Shown here: positions 29,465 through 38,035 of the stretch, piece by piece
Layout of the letters: each line of letters opens with the position of its first letter
Position numbering within the stretch: the stretch's first letter is position 1
The notes under the pieces: model-generated
What the model saw: the letters and a program-made list of their open reading frames with translations, nothing else
Database searches by the model: none
Told to the model about the DNA's origin: nothing
Made by a program: the position numbers and the translations under genes
Assembly (NCBI RefSeq): GCF_037892195.1
Contig: NZ_JATACI010000002.1
Coordinates: 1,054,001 to 1,118,000 of the forward strand
Length of the DNA stretch: 64,000 bases
Reading direction: 5' to 3'
DNA from: Yoonia sp. GPGPB17
Lineage (GTDB): Bacteria; Pseudomonadota; Alphaproteobacteria; Rhodobacterales; Rhodobacteraceae

Positions 29465-29941
29465 CTAAGGTTCACCCAAGAACTGTCCAGCATCAATCCG
29501 CCCGAAGGACCCCAACAACTGTGCGAGGAAGGTCACATCGTTGATCCCGTCCTCCGTCACACGGCGATCGAGGACAACCACCCGCCCATCTTCAAGCGTA
29601 TAGCGCGAAATGTTGCGGACCCGATCATTGCCGTCGAAATCAATGGCCAGCACCTGCCGGTCTACCTCTTCCGGGGCAAAAGGGCCGAACCGCCGGAACT
29701 GGCTGGAGGCATAGTAGACCGTGTTGTTCTGCAAGCCGCGTTCGGATTTTGGCGGTCCGAACAGGGCGATCACTTCGTCTTTGGTGGTCGAACCGACGCT
29801 CAGTGTGGCCAGCTCTTCTTCGGGCGGAATGAAGCCATGGAACCGGTCCATCTGCGCGCAGCCAGCCGCAATCGCGAGCACTGACACAAAACCCACAGCT
29901 TTCACCGTTTTGCGCAGATTGCCTGTCGTTCCACTCATCAC
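29465..29941 (-). CDS. bamE: Outer-membrane assembly lipoprotein BamE
   Basis: The SmpA/OmlA-type lipoprotein has a signal peptide with lipobox IAAGC near residue 28, then the BamE core LSVGSTTKDEVIALFGPPKSER and VYYASSQFRRFGPFAPEEVDRQVLAIDF (parts). BamE stabilises the BAM complex that inserts beta-barrel proteins. At 158 residues it is typical for Alphaproteobacteria. It is divergent from the YceD gene with about 80 bases between; start could be either of two adjacent ATGs (29941 or 29938). Confidence 0.9.
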   Translation of the reverse strand: MMSGTTGNLRKTVKAVGFVSVLAIAAGCAQMDRFHGFIPPEEELATLSVGSTTKDEVIALFGPPKSERGLQNNTVYYASSQFRRFGPFAPEEVDRQVLAIDFDGNDRVRNISRYTLEDGRVVVLDRRVTEDGINDVTFLAQLLGSFGRIDAGQFLGEP

Positions 29942-30023
29942 GCTCGCCCTCTTGCCTTGGCGCCACGCGCCTTTTATCCCCGATACAGCACACCCCGCCC
30001 CTGTTCAAGAATCGAAAACAGCA

Positions 30024-30569
30024 ATGCCTCAGTTACCGAAGTCACATCTGCGTTTAGCCGACCTTGCAACGCGCAAACCGACCGTGTTTGAACTGGTTCC
30101 AACCGCGGATGAGCGCAAAGCGGTTGCCGCGGCGCTGGACATTGTCGGTATCAAGAAGCTGCGTTTTTCGGGAAAGCTAACCCCGCAAGGCCGCCAAGAC
30201 TGGACCTTATCTGCTGAATTGGGCGCCACTGTCGTGCAGGACTGCGTGGTGACACTGGACCCGGTGACCGCACGCATCGATGAGGCGATCCTCCGCAGCT
30301 ACGTCGCCGACACCCCGGAGATTGAGGCATCTGAGGTCGAAATGCCCGAAGATGACACGGTTGAAGCCCTGCCGGAGACCCTGGATCTGGCGCAGGTTAT
30401 GATCGAGGCGCTGTCGCTGGCCCTGCCCCCCTATCCACGTGTTGAAGGCGCAGATCTGTCACAGGCTGTTTTCGCCGAACCCGGTGTTACCCCCATGTCT
30501 GATGATGAAGCCAAGCCCTTTGCTGGTCTGGGCGCACTACGTGAAAGCCTTGAAAACAAAGACAAATAA
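30024..30569 (+). CDS. yceD: YceD/DUF177 family protein, rRNA accumulation factor
   Basis: The 181-residue DUF177 protein has the central signature DWTLSAELGATVVQDCVVTLDPV (in parts: TLSAELGATVVQDCVVTL) and the acidic stretch ENKDK at the end. DUF177 proteins (YceD in E. coli) support 23S rRNA accumulation and are nearly always placed before rpmF, as here. ATG 30024 is chosen because family members start a few residues before the SHLRLADLATRKPTVFELVP motif; no strong ribosome binding site is visible. Confidence 0.85.
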   Translation: MPQLPKSHLRLADLATRKPTVFELVPTADERKAVAAALDIVGIKKLRFSGKLTPQGRQDWTLSAELGATVVQDCVVTLDPVTARIDEAILRSYVADTPEIEASEVEMPEDDTVEALPETLDLAQVMIEALSLALPPYPRVEGADLSQAVFAEPGVTPMSDDEAKPFAGLGALRESLENKDK

Positions 30570-30596
30570 CCCCTCTGAAACAAGGGCGAAAAAGGG

Positions 30597-30624
30597 TTGC
30601 ACAAAAGGGGAATCGCAGTATGTT
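30597..30624 (+). promoter_or_regulatory. Candidate housekeeping promoter for rpmF-plsX-fabH
   Basis: TTGCAC (30597-30602) and TATGTT (30619-30624) are separated by 16 bases, in the 162-base gap between the YceD gene and rpmF. The remaining leader to 30731 is about 100 bases and contains a GGGGCAGCGCCCC inverted repeat at about 30700-30712. Confidence 0.45.
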
Positions 30625-30731
30625 CGCGGCCTCTCTTACATCGTGTCTCGACAGGGCTGCCACAATGGCTTAGGACCCCGCCAGACGCACAGAAATCTGG
30701 GGCAGCGCCCCTTTATACATAGGGTTGAGAC

Positions 30732-30938
30732 ATGGCTGTCCAGCAGAACAAAGTATCCAAATCCCGCCGCAACAACCGGCGTGCACATGACGCGCTTGTC
30801 GCGGCAAACCCAAACGAATGCGACAACTGTGGCGAGCTGAAGCGCCCCCACCATGTGTGCCCATCCTGCGGCCACTATGCGTCGCGCGAAGTCATCACAG
30901 ACACAACTGAAATCGATCTCGAAGACGACGCCGCATAG
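30732..30938 (+). CDS. rpmF: 50S ribosomal protein L32
   Basis: The 68-residue L32 protein begins [19 protein letters not shown] and has a zinc ribbon [20 protein letters not shown] (CxxC, 11 residues, CxxC). It is a component of the large ribosomal subunit. It is followed by plsX with a 23-base gap, the usual bacterial order. Confidence 0.97.
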   Translation: MAVQQNKVSKSRRNNRRAHDALVAANPNECDNCGELKRPHHVCPSCGHYASREVITDTTEIDLEDDAA

Positions 30939-30961
30939 AGCGATCTGAGAAAGCACCTGGC

Positions 30962-32086
30962 ATGACACCATCCCAGACGGACACTGCTCCGATGCAGGGA
31001 CATGCTGCCAGCGACGTGCTTTCTGTCGATGCAATGGGCGGAGACCAAGGGCCTGCAACTGTTGTTGCGGGCCTTTCCAAGTTTTTGCGCAAGACACCCG
31101 GCGCGCGTGCCATCTTGCACGGACCCAAGGCGCAGCTTGAAGCGCTTGTTGCCAAAAGCGGCATTGCAGATCGCGTGAGCATTCACGACGCCGCCGAAGT
31201 CGTGAAAATGACGGACAAGCCCAGCCATGTGCTGCGTAACGGCAAGAAAACATCCATGTGGTCAGCCATTGAAGCGGTCCGCGAACGGCAGGCTGCCGTT
31301 GCCGTCAGCTGCGGCAACACCGGCGGGCTGATGGCCATGTCGATGCTGCGTCTGCGCAAGGCGGAAGGGGTGAACCGCCCTGCCATTGCTTGCCTTTGGC
31401 CATCGCGCAATCCGTCAGGTTTTAATGTCATGCTTGACGCCGGGGCAGATATTCGCGCCGATCAGGATGATCTGCTGACCTATGCCCTTATGGGGGCGTC
31501 ATATGCGCGGAATGGGCTGGACATAGCACGCCCGCGTGTCGGGCTGCTCAACGTGGGGACAGAAGAGCACAAAGGCCGGGCCGAGTTGAAAGTCGCCCAT
31601 GAACTTATTGGAAATGCTGCAATAATTGGTGACTTTGAGTATGTTGGCTTCATCGAGGGCGGCGACCTGCCCTCAGATAAAGTTGATGTCATTGTCACCG
31701 ACGGGTTTACGGGAAATGTGGCGCTGAAGACCGGCGAAGGGACCGCAACCCTGATCAGCGAGTTCCTGCGGGGCGCGCTGACAAAAACGCCGTGGTCGGC
31801 CCTGGGGGCCCTGCTCGCTCGGGGGTCATTGCGGAGCCTGCGCAAGCGGATCGACCCACGTCGGGTGAACGGCGGTGTTTTTTTGGGGCTGAACCAAACC
31901 GTCATCAAAAGCCACGGATCAGCCGATGCCACAGGTGTTGCGGCAGCCTTGCACCTCGCCTATCGCCTCGCGAAAAGCGGTTTCTCAGATAAACTTGCGG
32001 CAAGGGTTGCTTCCGCTGCGTCACTTGCCCAAGATACCGCAATAGAAAGTGAGACGGACAGTCTCAATACAAACACAGGCAAATAG
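30962..32086 (+). CDS. plsX: Phosphate acyltransferase PlsX
   Basis: PlsX converts acyl-ACP to acyl-phosphate, the first step of phospholipid synthesis in most bacteria. The 374-residue protein has SVDAMGGDQGPATVVAG, SCGNTGGLMAMSMLRL, RPAIACLWPS, LLNVGTEEHKGR and DVIVTDGFTGNVALKT, all family motifs. It is followed after 2 bases by fabH, coupling phospholipid and fatty-acid synthesis. Confidence 0.96.
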   Translation: MTPSQTDTAPMQGHAASDVLSVDAMGGDQGPATVVAGLSKFLRKTPGARAILHGPKAQLEALVAKSGIADRVSIHDAAEVVKMTDKPSHVLRNGKKTSMWSAIEAVRERQAAVAVSCGNTGGLMAMSMLRLRKAEGVNRPAIACLWPSRNPSGFNVMLDAGADIRADQDDLLTYALMGASYARNGLDIARPRVGLLNVGTEEHKGRAELKVAHELIGNAAIIGDFEYVGFIEGGDLPSDKVDVIVTDGFTGNVALKTGEGTATLISEFLRGALTKTPWSALGALLARGSLRSLRKRIDPRRVNGGVFLGLNQTVIKSHGSADATGVAAALHLAYRLAKSGFSDKLAARVASAASLAQDTAIESETDSLNTNTGK

Positions 32087-32088
32087 GC

Positions 32089-33060
32089 ATGATGCGTCGC
32101 GCAGTGGTCAAAGGGGTTGGTCATTACCTGCCCGAAAGAGTCGTCCCCAACGCTGAATTCGAAAAATCGCTTGATACGTCGGATGAATGGATCAAATCCC
32201 GATCCGGGATTGAACGGCGCCATTTTGCAGCCCAAGGCGAAACCACCTCAGACCTTGCAGCGAAAGCTGCCAAGGCGGCTCTGGAGATGGCGGGTATGAC
32301 CGGCGAAGACATTGACGCCATCGTCCTGGCCACCTCAACCGCCGATCTGACCTTTCCGTCCGCAGCAACCATGGTGCAGCACGCAATTGGGAACACAACT
32401 GGATATGCTTTCGACGTTCAGGCTGTTTGCGCCGGTTTCGTTTATGCATTGTCGAATGCCAATGCGCTGATCATATCAGGTCAGGCGGACCGTGTTTTGG
32501 TGATTGGGGCGGAAACATTCAGCCGGATCATGGATTGGACAGACCGGTCAACATGTGTGCTGTTTGGAGATGGCGCGGGCGCGTTGATCTTGGAGGCACA
32601 AGAGGGCACCGGCGAAAATACAGACCGCGGCGTACTCTCAACAGATCTGAACTCTGACGGACGCTACAAAGACCTGCTCTATGTCGATGGCGGGGTCTCA
32701 ACGCAGAATACCGGCATGCTGCGCATGGAAGGCAAAGAAATCTTCCGCCATGCGGTCGAAAAACTAGCAAAGACGGCTGATGCGGCTTTGGAAAAAGTCA
32801 ACTTAGGTGCCGATGATGTGGATTGGGTTGTCCCGCATCAGGCCAATATCCGCATTATTCAATCGACCGCCAAGAAACTGGGCGTCGGTATGGACCGGGT
32901 TGTTGTCACGGTTCAGGATCACGGCAATACATCGGCTGCATCGATTCCCCTCGCCCTGTCAGTAGGCGTCGCAAATGGCCAAATCAAGCAAGGCGATCTG
33001 GTCGTGACCGAAGCAATCGGAGGTGGATTGGCATGGGGTGCTGTGGTGATCCGCTGGTAA
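32089..33060 (+). CDS. fabH: 3-oxoacyl-ACP synthase III
   Basis: FabH condenses acetyl-CoA with malonyl-ACP to start fatty-acid synthesis. The catalytic triad is visible: Cys in DVQAVCAGFVYAL, His in WVVPHQANIRII and Asn in DHGNTSAASIP. Length 323 residues is standard. The gene starts with ATGATG; either ATG may be used. It is in the rpmF-plsX-fabH unit. Confidence 0.96.
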   Translation: MMRRAVVKGVGHYLPERVVPNAEFEKSLDTSDEWIKSRSGIERRHFAAQGETTSDLAAKAAKAALEMAGMTGEDIDAIVLATSTADLTFPSAATMVQHAIGNTTGYAFDVQAVCAGFVYALSNANALIISGQADRVLVIGAETFSRIMDWTDRSTCVLFGDGAGALILEAQEGTGENTDRGVLSTDLNSDGRYKDLLYVDGGVSTQNTGMLRMEGKEIFRHAVEKLAKTADAALEKVNLGADDVDWVVPHQANIRIIQSTAKKLGVGMDRVVVTVQDHGNTSAASIPLALSVGVANGQIKQGDLVVTEAIGGGLAWGAVVIRW

Positions 33061-33115
33061 ATCCAATCTGGTATGCGGAAACGCACTGTTAACCCCGTTT
33101 GCCAAGCCGTTGTTA

Positions 33116-33145
33116 TTGACTCTGAATTTACCGGGGGCCTATGCT
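33116..33145 (+). promoter_or_regulatory. Candidate sigma-70 promoter of ihfA
   Basis: TTGACT (33116-33121) and TATGCT (33140-33145) are separated by 18 bases, about 30 bases before the ihfA start. It is the best-scoring promoter-like element I saw by eye in the window. Confidence 0.6.
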
Positions 33146-33173
33146 CGGACGGAAATTGTAAAGGGTTTGTTTG

Positions 33174-33476
33174 ATGACCGATAAGACTTTGACGCGGATG
33201 GATTTGGCAGATGCAGTGCATAGTCAGGTTGGACTTTCTCGCAACGACAGTGCCGATTTGGTTGAAAGCGTACTGTCCCATGTCTCAGACAGTCTGGTGT
33301 CCGGCGAAACGGTAAAAATATCGTCCTTTGGTACATTCTCCGTGCGTGACAAGGCGGCCCGCGTTGGCCGCAATCCAAAAACCGGTGAAGAGGTGCCGAT
33401 CCACCCCCGCCGCGTCTTGACGTTCCGACCATCGCATCTGATGAAAGATCGCGTGGCGGCAGGGAACAAACGCTAG
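33174..33476 (+). CDS. ihfA: Integration host factor subunit alpha
   Basis: The 100-residue HU/IHF-family DNA-bending protein starts [20 protein letters not shown] and carries the signature GFGTF-like [24 protein letters not shown] (in parts) and the beta-arm tip [19 protein letters not shown]. Alpha rather than beta is chosen from the placement after fabH and before a MerR gene, a standard alphaproteobacterial order. ATG 33174 follows AAAGGGTTTGTTTG; an in-frame TTG lies 3 bases earlier. Confidence 0.94.
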   Translation: MTDKTLTRMDLADAVHSQVGLSRNDSADLVESVLSHVSDSLVSGETVKISSFGTFSVRDKAARVGRNPKTGEEVPIHPRRVLTFRPSHLMKDRVAAGNKR

Positions 33477-33479
33477 ATC

Positions 33480-34046
33480 ATGGCCAAGGCGAAAGACGCA
33501 TTTCGCACAATCAGCGAGGTGGCTGACTGGTTGGATACGCCGACCCATGTGCTGCGTTTCTGGGAAAGTAAGTTCAGCCAGATCAAACCCGTCAAAGGCG
33601 CGGGCGGGCGGCGCTATTACCGCCCCACCGATATGGACCTGCTGGGGGGGATCAAGAAGCTCCTGCATGAAGACGGGTTGACCATAAAAGGCACGCAAAA
33701 GCTCTTGCGTGAAAAGGGCGTGAAACACGTGGCAGGTTTAGGTCAGTCGATGACCTTATCTGAGCCAGCGCCGGAGGCCACGCCTACCGTATCAGCACCT
33801 CAGCCAGTACCACCAACACCTGCCGCTGTCCCACAACAAGACGCCTTTCCCTTCGACGCGCCTGCACCAGCCGCAGCACCCGCCTTTGTGATTGATCTGC
33901 CTTTGCCGCCGCACGACCTGCCAACGGCGGCCCCACGTCTTATCGGATGCGCGCCCAGTGATCCCACGGCACTGCAAGCAAGTGCAGGGCAGATTGCACC
34001 GCTCTTGGCCCGGCTGGAAGCAGTCCGCGCCCGGATGCGCGGCTAG
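33480..34046 (+). CDS. MerR family transcriptional regulator
   Basis: The N-terminal winged helix matches Mer[26 protein letters not shown], then [35 protein letters not shown]. The C-terminal half (residues 95-188) is low-complexity, rich in Pro and Ala, with no metal-binding cysteines, so it is not a metal sensor. The gene begins 3 bases after ihfA and is probably co-transcribed. Its targets are unknown. Confidence 0.9.
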   Translation: MAKAKDAFRTISEVADWLDTPTHVLRFWESKFSQIKPVKGAGGRRYYRPTDMDLLGGIKKLLHEDGLTIKGTQKLLREKGVKHVAGLGQSMTLSEPAPEATPTVSAPQPVPPTPAAVPQQDAFPFDAPAPAAAPAFVIDLPLPPHDLPTAAPRLIGCAPSDPTALQASAGQIAPLLARLEAVRARMRG

Positions 34047-34062
34047 TAGGTGTTTTTCGGGC

Positions 34063-34090
34063 TTGCCCTTGCACGGTTTTGGGGTATGAA
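34063..34090 (+). promoter_or_regulatory. Candidate tRNA-Pro promoter
   Basis: TTGCCC (34063-34068) and TATGAA (34085-34090) are separated by 16 bases and end 10 bases before the mature tRNA 5' end, implying an almost leaderless precursor. Confidence 0.4.
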
Positions 34091-34100
34091 CGCTGCCAGT

Positions 34101-34177
34101 CGGGCTATGGCGCAGCCTGGTAGCGCGTCCGTCTGGGGGACGGAAGGTCGCAGGTTCGAGTCCTGCTAGCCCGACCA
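34101..34177 (+). tRNA. tRNA-Pro (anticodon GGG)
   Basis: The 77-base tRNA has an acceptor stem CGGGCTA/TAGCCCG, D arm with AGCCTGGTA loop, anticodon stem TCCGT/ACGGA with loop CTGGGGG (anticodon GGG, reads CCC/CCU), a short variable loop AGGTC, T arm GCAGG-TTCGAGT-CCTGC, and a genomically encoded CCA at 34175-34177. It lies between the MerR gene and dcd. Confidence 0.96.
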
Positions 34178-34239
34178 ATCATAACCGCCCGTCGTTGCAA
34201 CAGCACGGCGGGCGTTTTGACATGCCATTGGGGGATCAA

Positions 34240-35319
34240 ATGACAAACGCAGGTGTCTTGGCCGACCATCAAATCCGCGACATGATCGCCTCGGGCGGTA
34301 TCGCGGCTGAGAGCCCGATCGAAGACGGTCAGATTCAACCCGCCTCGCTTGATCTGCGTTTGGGCCAAACCGCCTTCCGCGTGCGTGCCTCTTTTCTCGC
34401 CGGGCGTCAGCGCAGCGTGAGAGAACGGCTGAAAGAGTTCCAGATGCACGCCGTTGATCTGAACGGTGGCGCCGTGCTGGAAAAAGGTTGCGTCTACGTT
34501 GTGCCTTTGATGGAGCGCCTGACCTTACCGAAGGGCATGACCGCCGCTGCAAGTGCAAAGTCATCGATTGGTCGGCTTGATCTACTGACCCGTATTATCA
34601 CAGACCAAGGTGTCGAGTTCGACCGCGTACCCGAAGGCTACAACGGCCCGTTATATGTCGAGATTTGCCCCCGGTCATTCTCGGTTGTCGCCAGCCCCGG
34701 GCAGATGCTGAACCAGATCATCTTTCGCCAAGGCAAGACGTTGATGTCAGACGATGATTTACGCACACTTCACGCGACGACACCCATTGTTTCCGGTGAA
34801 CCAATAATCTCAGATGGCCTTGGTTTTTCGGTCGATCTTAAGCCCACAGAAGGCACCTTGGTCGGCTACCGCGCTAAACCGCACACCGGTGTCGTGGACC
34901 TGTCCAAGCTGAACCACTACGATCCGGCAGAGTTCTGGGAAGAGGTCCATACCAAAGATGGCTGGATCATCCTCGACCCCGGAGCGTTCTATATTCTGGT
35001 CAGCCGCGAAGCAATTGTGATCCCGCCTATGCAGGCCGCGGAAATGGCACCGTACCTAGCGATGGTCGGCGAATTCCGGGTGCACTACGCTGGCTTCTTC
35101 GATCCGGGCTTTGGCTATGCCGAGGCTGGCGGATCAGGGTCGCGCGGGGTGTTAGAAGTCCGCTGCCACGAAGCGCCCTTTGTGCTGGAGCACGGTCAGG
35201 TTGTCGGGCGTCTGGTGTACGAGAACATGGCCGCGCTGCCCGCCGCCCTTTATGGGCGTGAGATCAAGTCGAATTACCAAGGGCAAGGGTTGAAGCTGTC
35301 CAAGCATTTTAGGGCGTAG
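34240..35319 (+). CDS. dcd: 2'-deoxycytidine 5'-triphosphate deaminase, double-length form
   Basis: At about 359 residues this is roughly twice the length of E. coli Dcd. The N-terminal half has GQIQPASLDLRLG and ASAKSSIGRLDLLTRIITDQGVEFD (parts), the C-terminal half repeats a dUTPase-like fold (GEFRVHYAGFFDPGFG, EVRCHEAPFVLEHGQVVGRLVYE). It deaminates dCTP to dUTP for thymidylate synthesis. ATG 34240 follows GGGGGATCAA, a good ribosome binding site; earlier in-frame starts (34195, 34222) lie against the tRNA. Confidence 0.9.
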   Translation: MTNAGVLADHQIRDMIASGGIAAESPIEDGQIQPASLDLRLGQTAFRVRASFLAGRQRSVRERLKEFQMHAVDLNGGAVLEKGCVYVVPLMERLTLPKGMTAAASAKSSIGRLDLLTRIITDQGVEFDRVPEGYNGPLYVEICPRSFSVVASPGQMLNQIIFRQGKTLMSDDDLRTLHATTPIVSGEPIISDGLGFSVDLKPTEGTLVGYRAKPHTGVVDLSKLNHYDPAEFWEEVHTKDGWIILDPGAFYILVSREAIVIPPMQAAEMAPYLAMVGEFRVHYAGFFDPGFGYAEAGGSGSRGVLEVRCHEAPFVLEHGQVVGRLVYENMAALPAALYGREIKSNYQGQGLKLSKHFRA

Positions 35320-35381
35320 AATATGGATTCTATGCCCGTTCGGGCTGGGCACCGAAGCAATACTGCGAAAGGATGTCTGAG

Positions 35382-36335
35382 ATGTCAGAACACGGATATG
35401 AAAGTGGACGTTTAAACCTCCCTTTTGTTGGCATCTGTACGTTTGGCAAGTACCCCTACATACAAGATTGGGATTCTATTGACGCGGATGTGGCCGTTCT
35501 CGGTGCGCCTTATGACTTTGGCTGCCAATGGCGCGCTGGTGCGCGCATGGGACCGCGTGCAATCCGCGAAGCTTCGACACTTTTTTCCTTCGGTCATGCT
35601 GGGGCGTATGACTTTGAAGATGATATCACCTATCTGGACCCCTCAGAGGTCAAGATTGTCGATATTGGCGACGCCGACATCGTCCACACGGATACAATGC
35701 AAAGCCATGCCAATATCGAGTATGGTGTGCGCAAGATCCTTGCCGCGGGTGCCGTGCCGGTTGTTATGGGCGGTGACCATTCGGTGAACATCCCCTGTAT
35801 CAACGCATTCGACGACCACGCCCCCATTCATGTTGTGCAAATCGATGCCCACCTCGATTTTGTGGATGAACGCCATGGCGTCAGCTTCGGCCATGGCAAT
35901 CCGATGCGTCGTGCCGCCGAAAAGCCCTATGTCACCGGGCTCAGCCAGATCGGCATTCGCAACGTCTCTTCGACTGCGCGCGATGGCTATATAGATGCCC
36001 GCAAGATGGGGTCTGACATTCATTCGGTACGCCAGTTTCGCAAACTGGGTGTTGATGGCATGTTGGCGCGTATTCCAAAGGGCGCGCGCTACTATCTGAC
36101 GATTGACATCGACGCATTTGACCCATCAATCGCACCGGGAACCGGCACACCGAGCCACGGTGGTTTCTTATACTATGAGGTGTTGGAACTGATCGACGGC
36201 CTGGCGCAGCGCGGCGATATCGTAGGGGTCGATCTGGTTGAGGTTGCACCCGACTACGACATGACCGGTTGCACATCAACGCTTGCCGCCCAGATCCTCA
36301 TGAATACCATCGGGCGTATGCTGTATCACAGATAG
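35382..36335 (+). CDS. Agmatinase-family ureohydrolase (third paralogue)
   Basis: This is a 317-residue arginase-fold enzyme with VVMGGDHSVNIP, QIDAHLDFVDERHG and LTIDIDAFDPSIAPGTGTPS. The HLDF in place of H(A/S)D and the FGHGNPMRRA loop differ from the two paralogues at 20.8-22.7 kb, so the substrate is probably different. I chose ATG 35382 because AAAGG (35368-35372) is 9 bases before it and abuts the earlier ATG at 35373. It stands alone after dcd. Confidence 0.87.
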   Translation: MSEHGYESGRLNLPFVGICTFGKYPYIQDWDSIDADVAVLGAPYDFGCQWRAGARMGPRAIREASTLFSFGHAGAYDFEDDITYLDPSEVKIVDIGDADIVHTDTMQSHANIEYGVRKILAAGAVPVVMGGDHSVNIPCINAFDDHAPIHVVQIDAHLDFVDERHGVSFGHGNPMRRAAEKPYVTGLSQIGIRNVSSTARDGYIDARKMGSDIHSVRQFRKLGVDGMLARIPKGARYYLTIDIDAFDPSIAPGTGTPSHGGFLYYEVLELIDGLAQRGDIVGVDLVEVAPDYDMTGCTSTLAAQILMNTIGRMLYHR

Positions 36336-36348
36336 CCGTTTTACCCGC

Positions 36349-36549
36349 CTAGCGCATAAATCGCCGTGCCGCGCGCATGCCTTTTTGTGCTTTCTGCGCC
36401 GTTTGTTGCGCATTTTTCGCCTGTGCCCGTTCTTCAGGTGTTAGATCTTCCGCGCGCTTGCCCCTCGTTGAGGCCAGTGCGACGCCCTTATTGATACCTT
36501 TGCGCATCAACATCCGAACGGCCATATTGATCAGTCGGTTCATGTTCAT
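36349..36549 (-). CDS. Small basic hypothetical protein
   Basis: I do not recognise a family. The 66-residue product (MNMNRLINMAVRMLMRKGIN start) has an amphipathic Met-rich N-terminus, then a helical Ala/Gln/Lys-rich C-terminus (AQAKNAQQTAQKAQKGMRA). ATG 36549 has GGGAG at a good distance; a longer start would add 13 residues. It lies downstream of scpB on the same strand with a 42-base gap and may be the last gene of that operon. Confidence 0.6.
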   Translation of the reverse strand: MNMNRLINMAVRMLMRKGINKGVALASTRGKRAEDLTPEERAQAKNAQQTAQKAQKGMRAARRFMR

Positions 36550-36591
36550 CTCAATCTCCCTCGCGGTTGCCTCTAAGGTAAGGCGCACACG

Positions 36592-37242
36592 TTAATCTTC
36601 AAACAACTCGGACTGGTTTTCATCCTCATCGGCGTCTTCCGCCTCGCCCAAGGCGGTCGCGCCAGGTGGCGGACGGTTTTCAAGCAACCCGGCAGAGCGC
36701 AGTTCTTTCAGCCCGGGCAGGTCGCGTGCGTTCTCAAGCCCAAAGTGATCCAAGAATCCTTGGGTGACCACAAAGGTCACGGGCCGCCCCGGCGTCATCT
36801 TGCGCCGACCAAAGCGGATCCATTCCAGCTCAATCAGCTGATCTACCGTGCCGCGGCTCACACTCACGCCGCGGATCTCCTCAATCTCAGCGCGGGTCAC
36901 AGGCTGGTGATAGGCCACAATCGCCAAAGTCTCGATCGCGGCCCGGCTGAGTTTACGGGTCTCGACGGTTTCCTTTTGCATCAGGAAACCAAGATCGCCA
37001 GCCGTGCGGATCGCCCAGGCATCGCCGACTTTCACGATATTCACACCACGCCCTTCATAGCGTTTGCGCAGGTTTGCAATCGCCTCGGCCGGGTCACAGC
37101 CGTGGGGCATACGGCCTGTCAGTTCGGTCACAGAAACGGGATCGGCGGTGGCAAAAAGAATCGCCTCGACCATGCGTTCCTGCTCGCCCATCGGTGGCGC
37201 TTCAAACAGGCTGTCGTTAGCGGGCGTCTCTGTCTTAGTCAT
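36592..37242 (-). CDS. scpB: Segregation and condensation protein B
   Basis: ScpB is a winged-helix dimer that with ScpA and SMC forms the condensin for chromosome segregation. Motifs: VEAILFATADPVSVTELT, AAIETLAIVAYHQPVTRAEIEEIRGVSV (parts) and FGLENARDLPGLKEL. ATG 37242 overlaps the scpA stop by 8 bases; a much longer in-frame opening upstream lies inside scpA and is rejected. The acidic C-terminal tail (EDADEDENQSELFED) is typical of alphaproteobacterial ScpB. Confidence 0.93.
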   Translation of the reverse strand: MTKTETPANDSLFEAPPMGEQERMVEAILFATADPVSVTELTGRMPHGCDPAEAIANLRKRYEGRGVNIVKVGDAWAIRTAGDLGFLMQKETVETRKLSRAAIETLAIVAYHQPVTRAEIEEIRGVSVSRGTVDQLIELEWIRFGRRKMTPGRPVTFVVTQGFLDHFGLENARDLPGLKELRSAGLLENRPPPGATALGEAEDADEDENQSELFED

Positions 37243-38029
37243 CACCGGGCACTTTCTTGCGGATTTGGATAGGGGCAAAGGTTTCACCCTGCCGAATTTC
37301 GATTTTACCTTCTTTGGCGAGCTCCAGCGAGGCGGCAAAGGTCGCCGCCGTGGTCGAGCGGCGGCGCTGCGGGTCAGCGTCCCAACCATCGGGTAAATAG
37401 TTAGCGAACTCGGTCCACTCACCGGCAAAGCCAATCAGCCCGCGCATGCGTTCCAACGCCTGCTCCATGGTCATCACGTGCTGCCGGTCCATCACAAAGG
37501 GGCGGAAGTCGTCGCGGGTGCGGATACGGGCATAGCCTTGCATTAGGTCAAGCAGCGTCGCGGTATAGGTCACGCGGCGCACACGCTGGACATCTTCGGT
37601 GATGCCACGGGCAAAGAAATCGCGGCCCAATTGGTCACGCGCCATCAGCTTGGCGGCGGCATTACGCATCGCCTCCAGCCGTTCGAGTTGGAAAGCAAGG
37701 TGAGCGGCGAGTTCCTCACCCGATGGCCCCTCTTCCGAAGGATCGGGTGGCAGGAGAAGGCGCGATTTGAGGAAGGCCAGCCATGCGGCCATCACCAGAT
37801 AGTCCGCGGCGAGTTCCAACCTTAGGCGTTTGGCCTGCTCAACAAAGGCCAGGTATTGTTCCGCCAAGGCAAGGATCGAAATCTGACGCAGATCGACCTT
37901 CTGTGTGCGTGACAAGGTCAGCAACAGGTCCAGTGGCCCCTCATAGGCCCCCACATCCACGATCAAGGCTTCAGCGGCCACACGCTCGCTGACACTTACC
38001 GCGTCTTCTTGAAAATCGTCGCCCTGCAT
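37235..38029 (-). CDS. scpA: Segregation and condensation protein A
   Basis: ScpA is the kleisin subunit of the SMC-ScpAB complex. The 264-residue protein has YEGPLDLLLTLSRTQKVDLRQISI, YLVMAAWLAFLKSRLLLPPDP (parts) and a C-terminal winged-helix segment with TAATFAASLELAKEGKIEIRQ. Its start is 6 bases after the nagZ stop. Confidence 0.94.
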   Translation of the reverse strand: MQGDDFQEDAVSVSERVAAEALIVDVGAYEGPLDLLLTLSRTQKVDLRQISILALAEQYLAFVEQAKRLRLELAADYLVMAAWLAFLKSRLLLPPDPSEEGPSGEELAAHLAFQLERLEAMRNAAAKLMARDQLGRDFFARGITEDVQRVRRVTYTATLLDLMQGYARIRTRDDFRPFVMDRQHVMTMEQALERMRGLIGFAGEWTEFANYLPDGWDADPQRRRSTTAATFAASLELAKEGKIEIRQGETFAPIQIRKKVPGDD

Positions 38030-38035
38030 CTGACC

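Noticed and set aside
37243..37434. N-terminal extension of scpB
   Set aside because: The 64 extra residues overlap scpA, are basic and unlike the family, and the ATG at 37242 has the expected overlap with the scpA stop.
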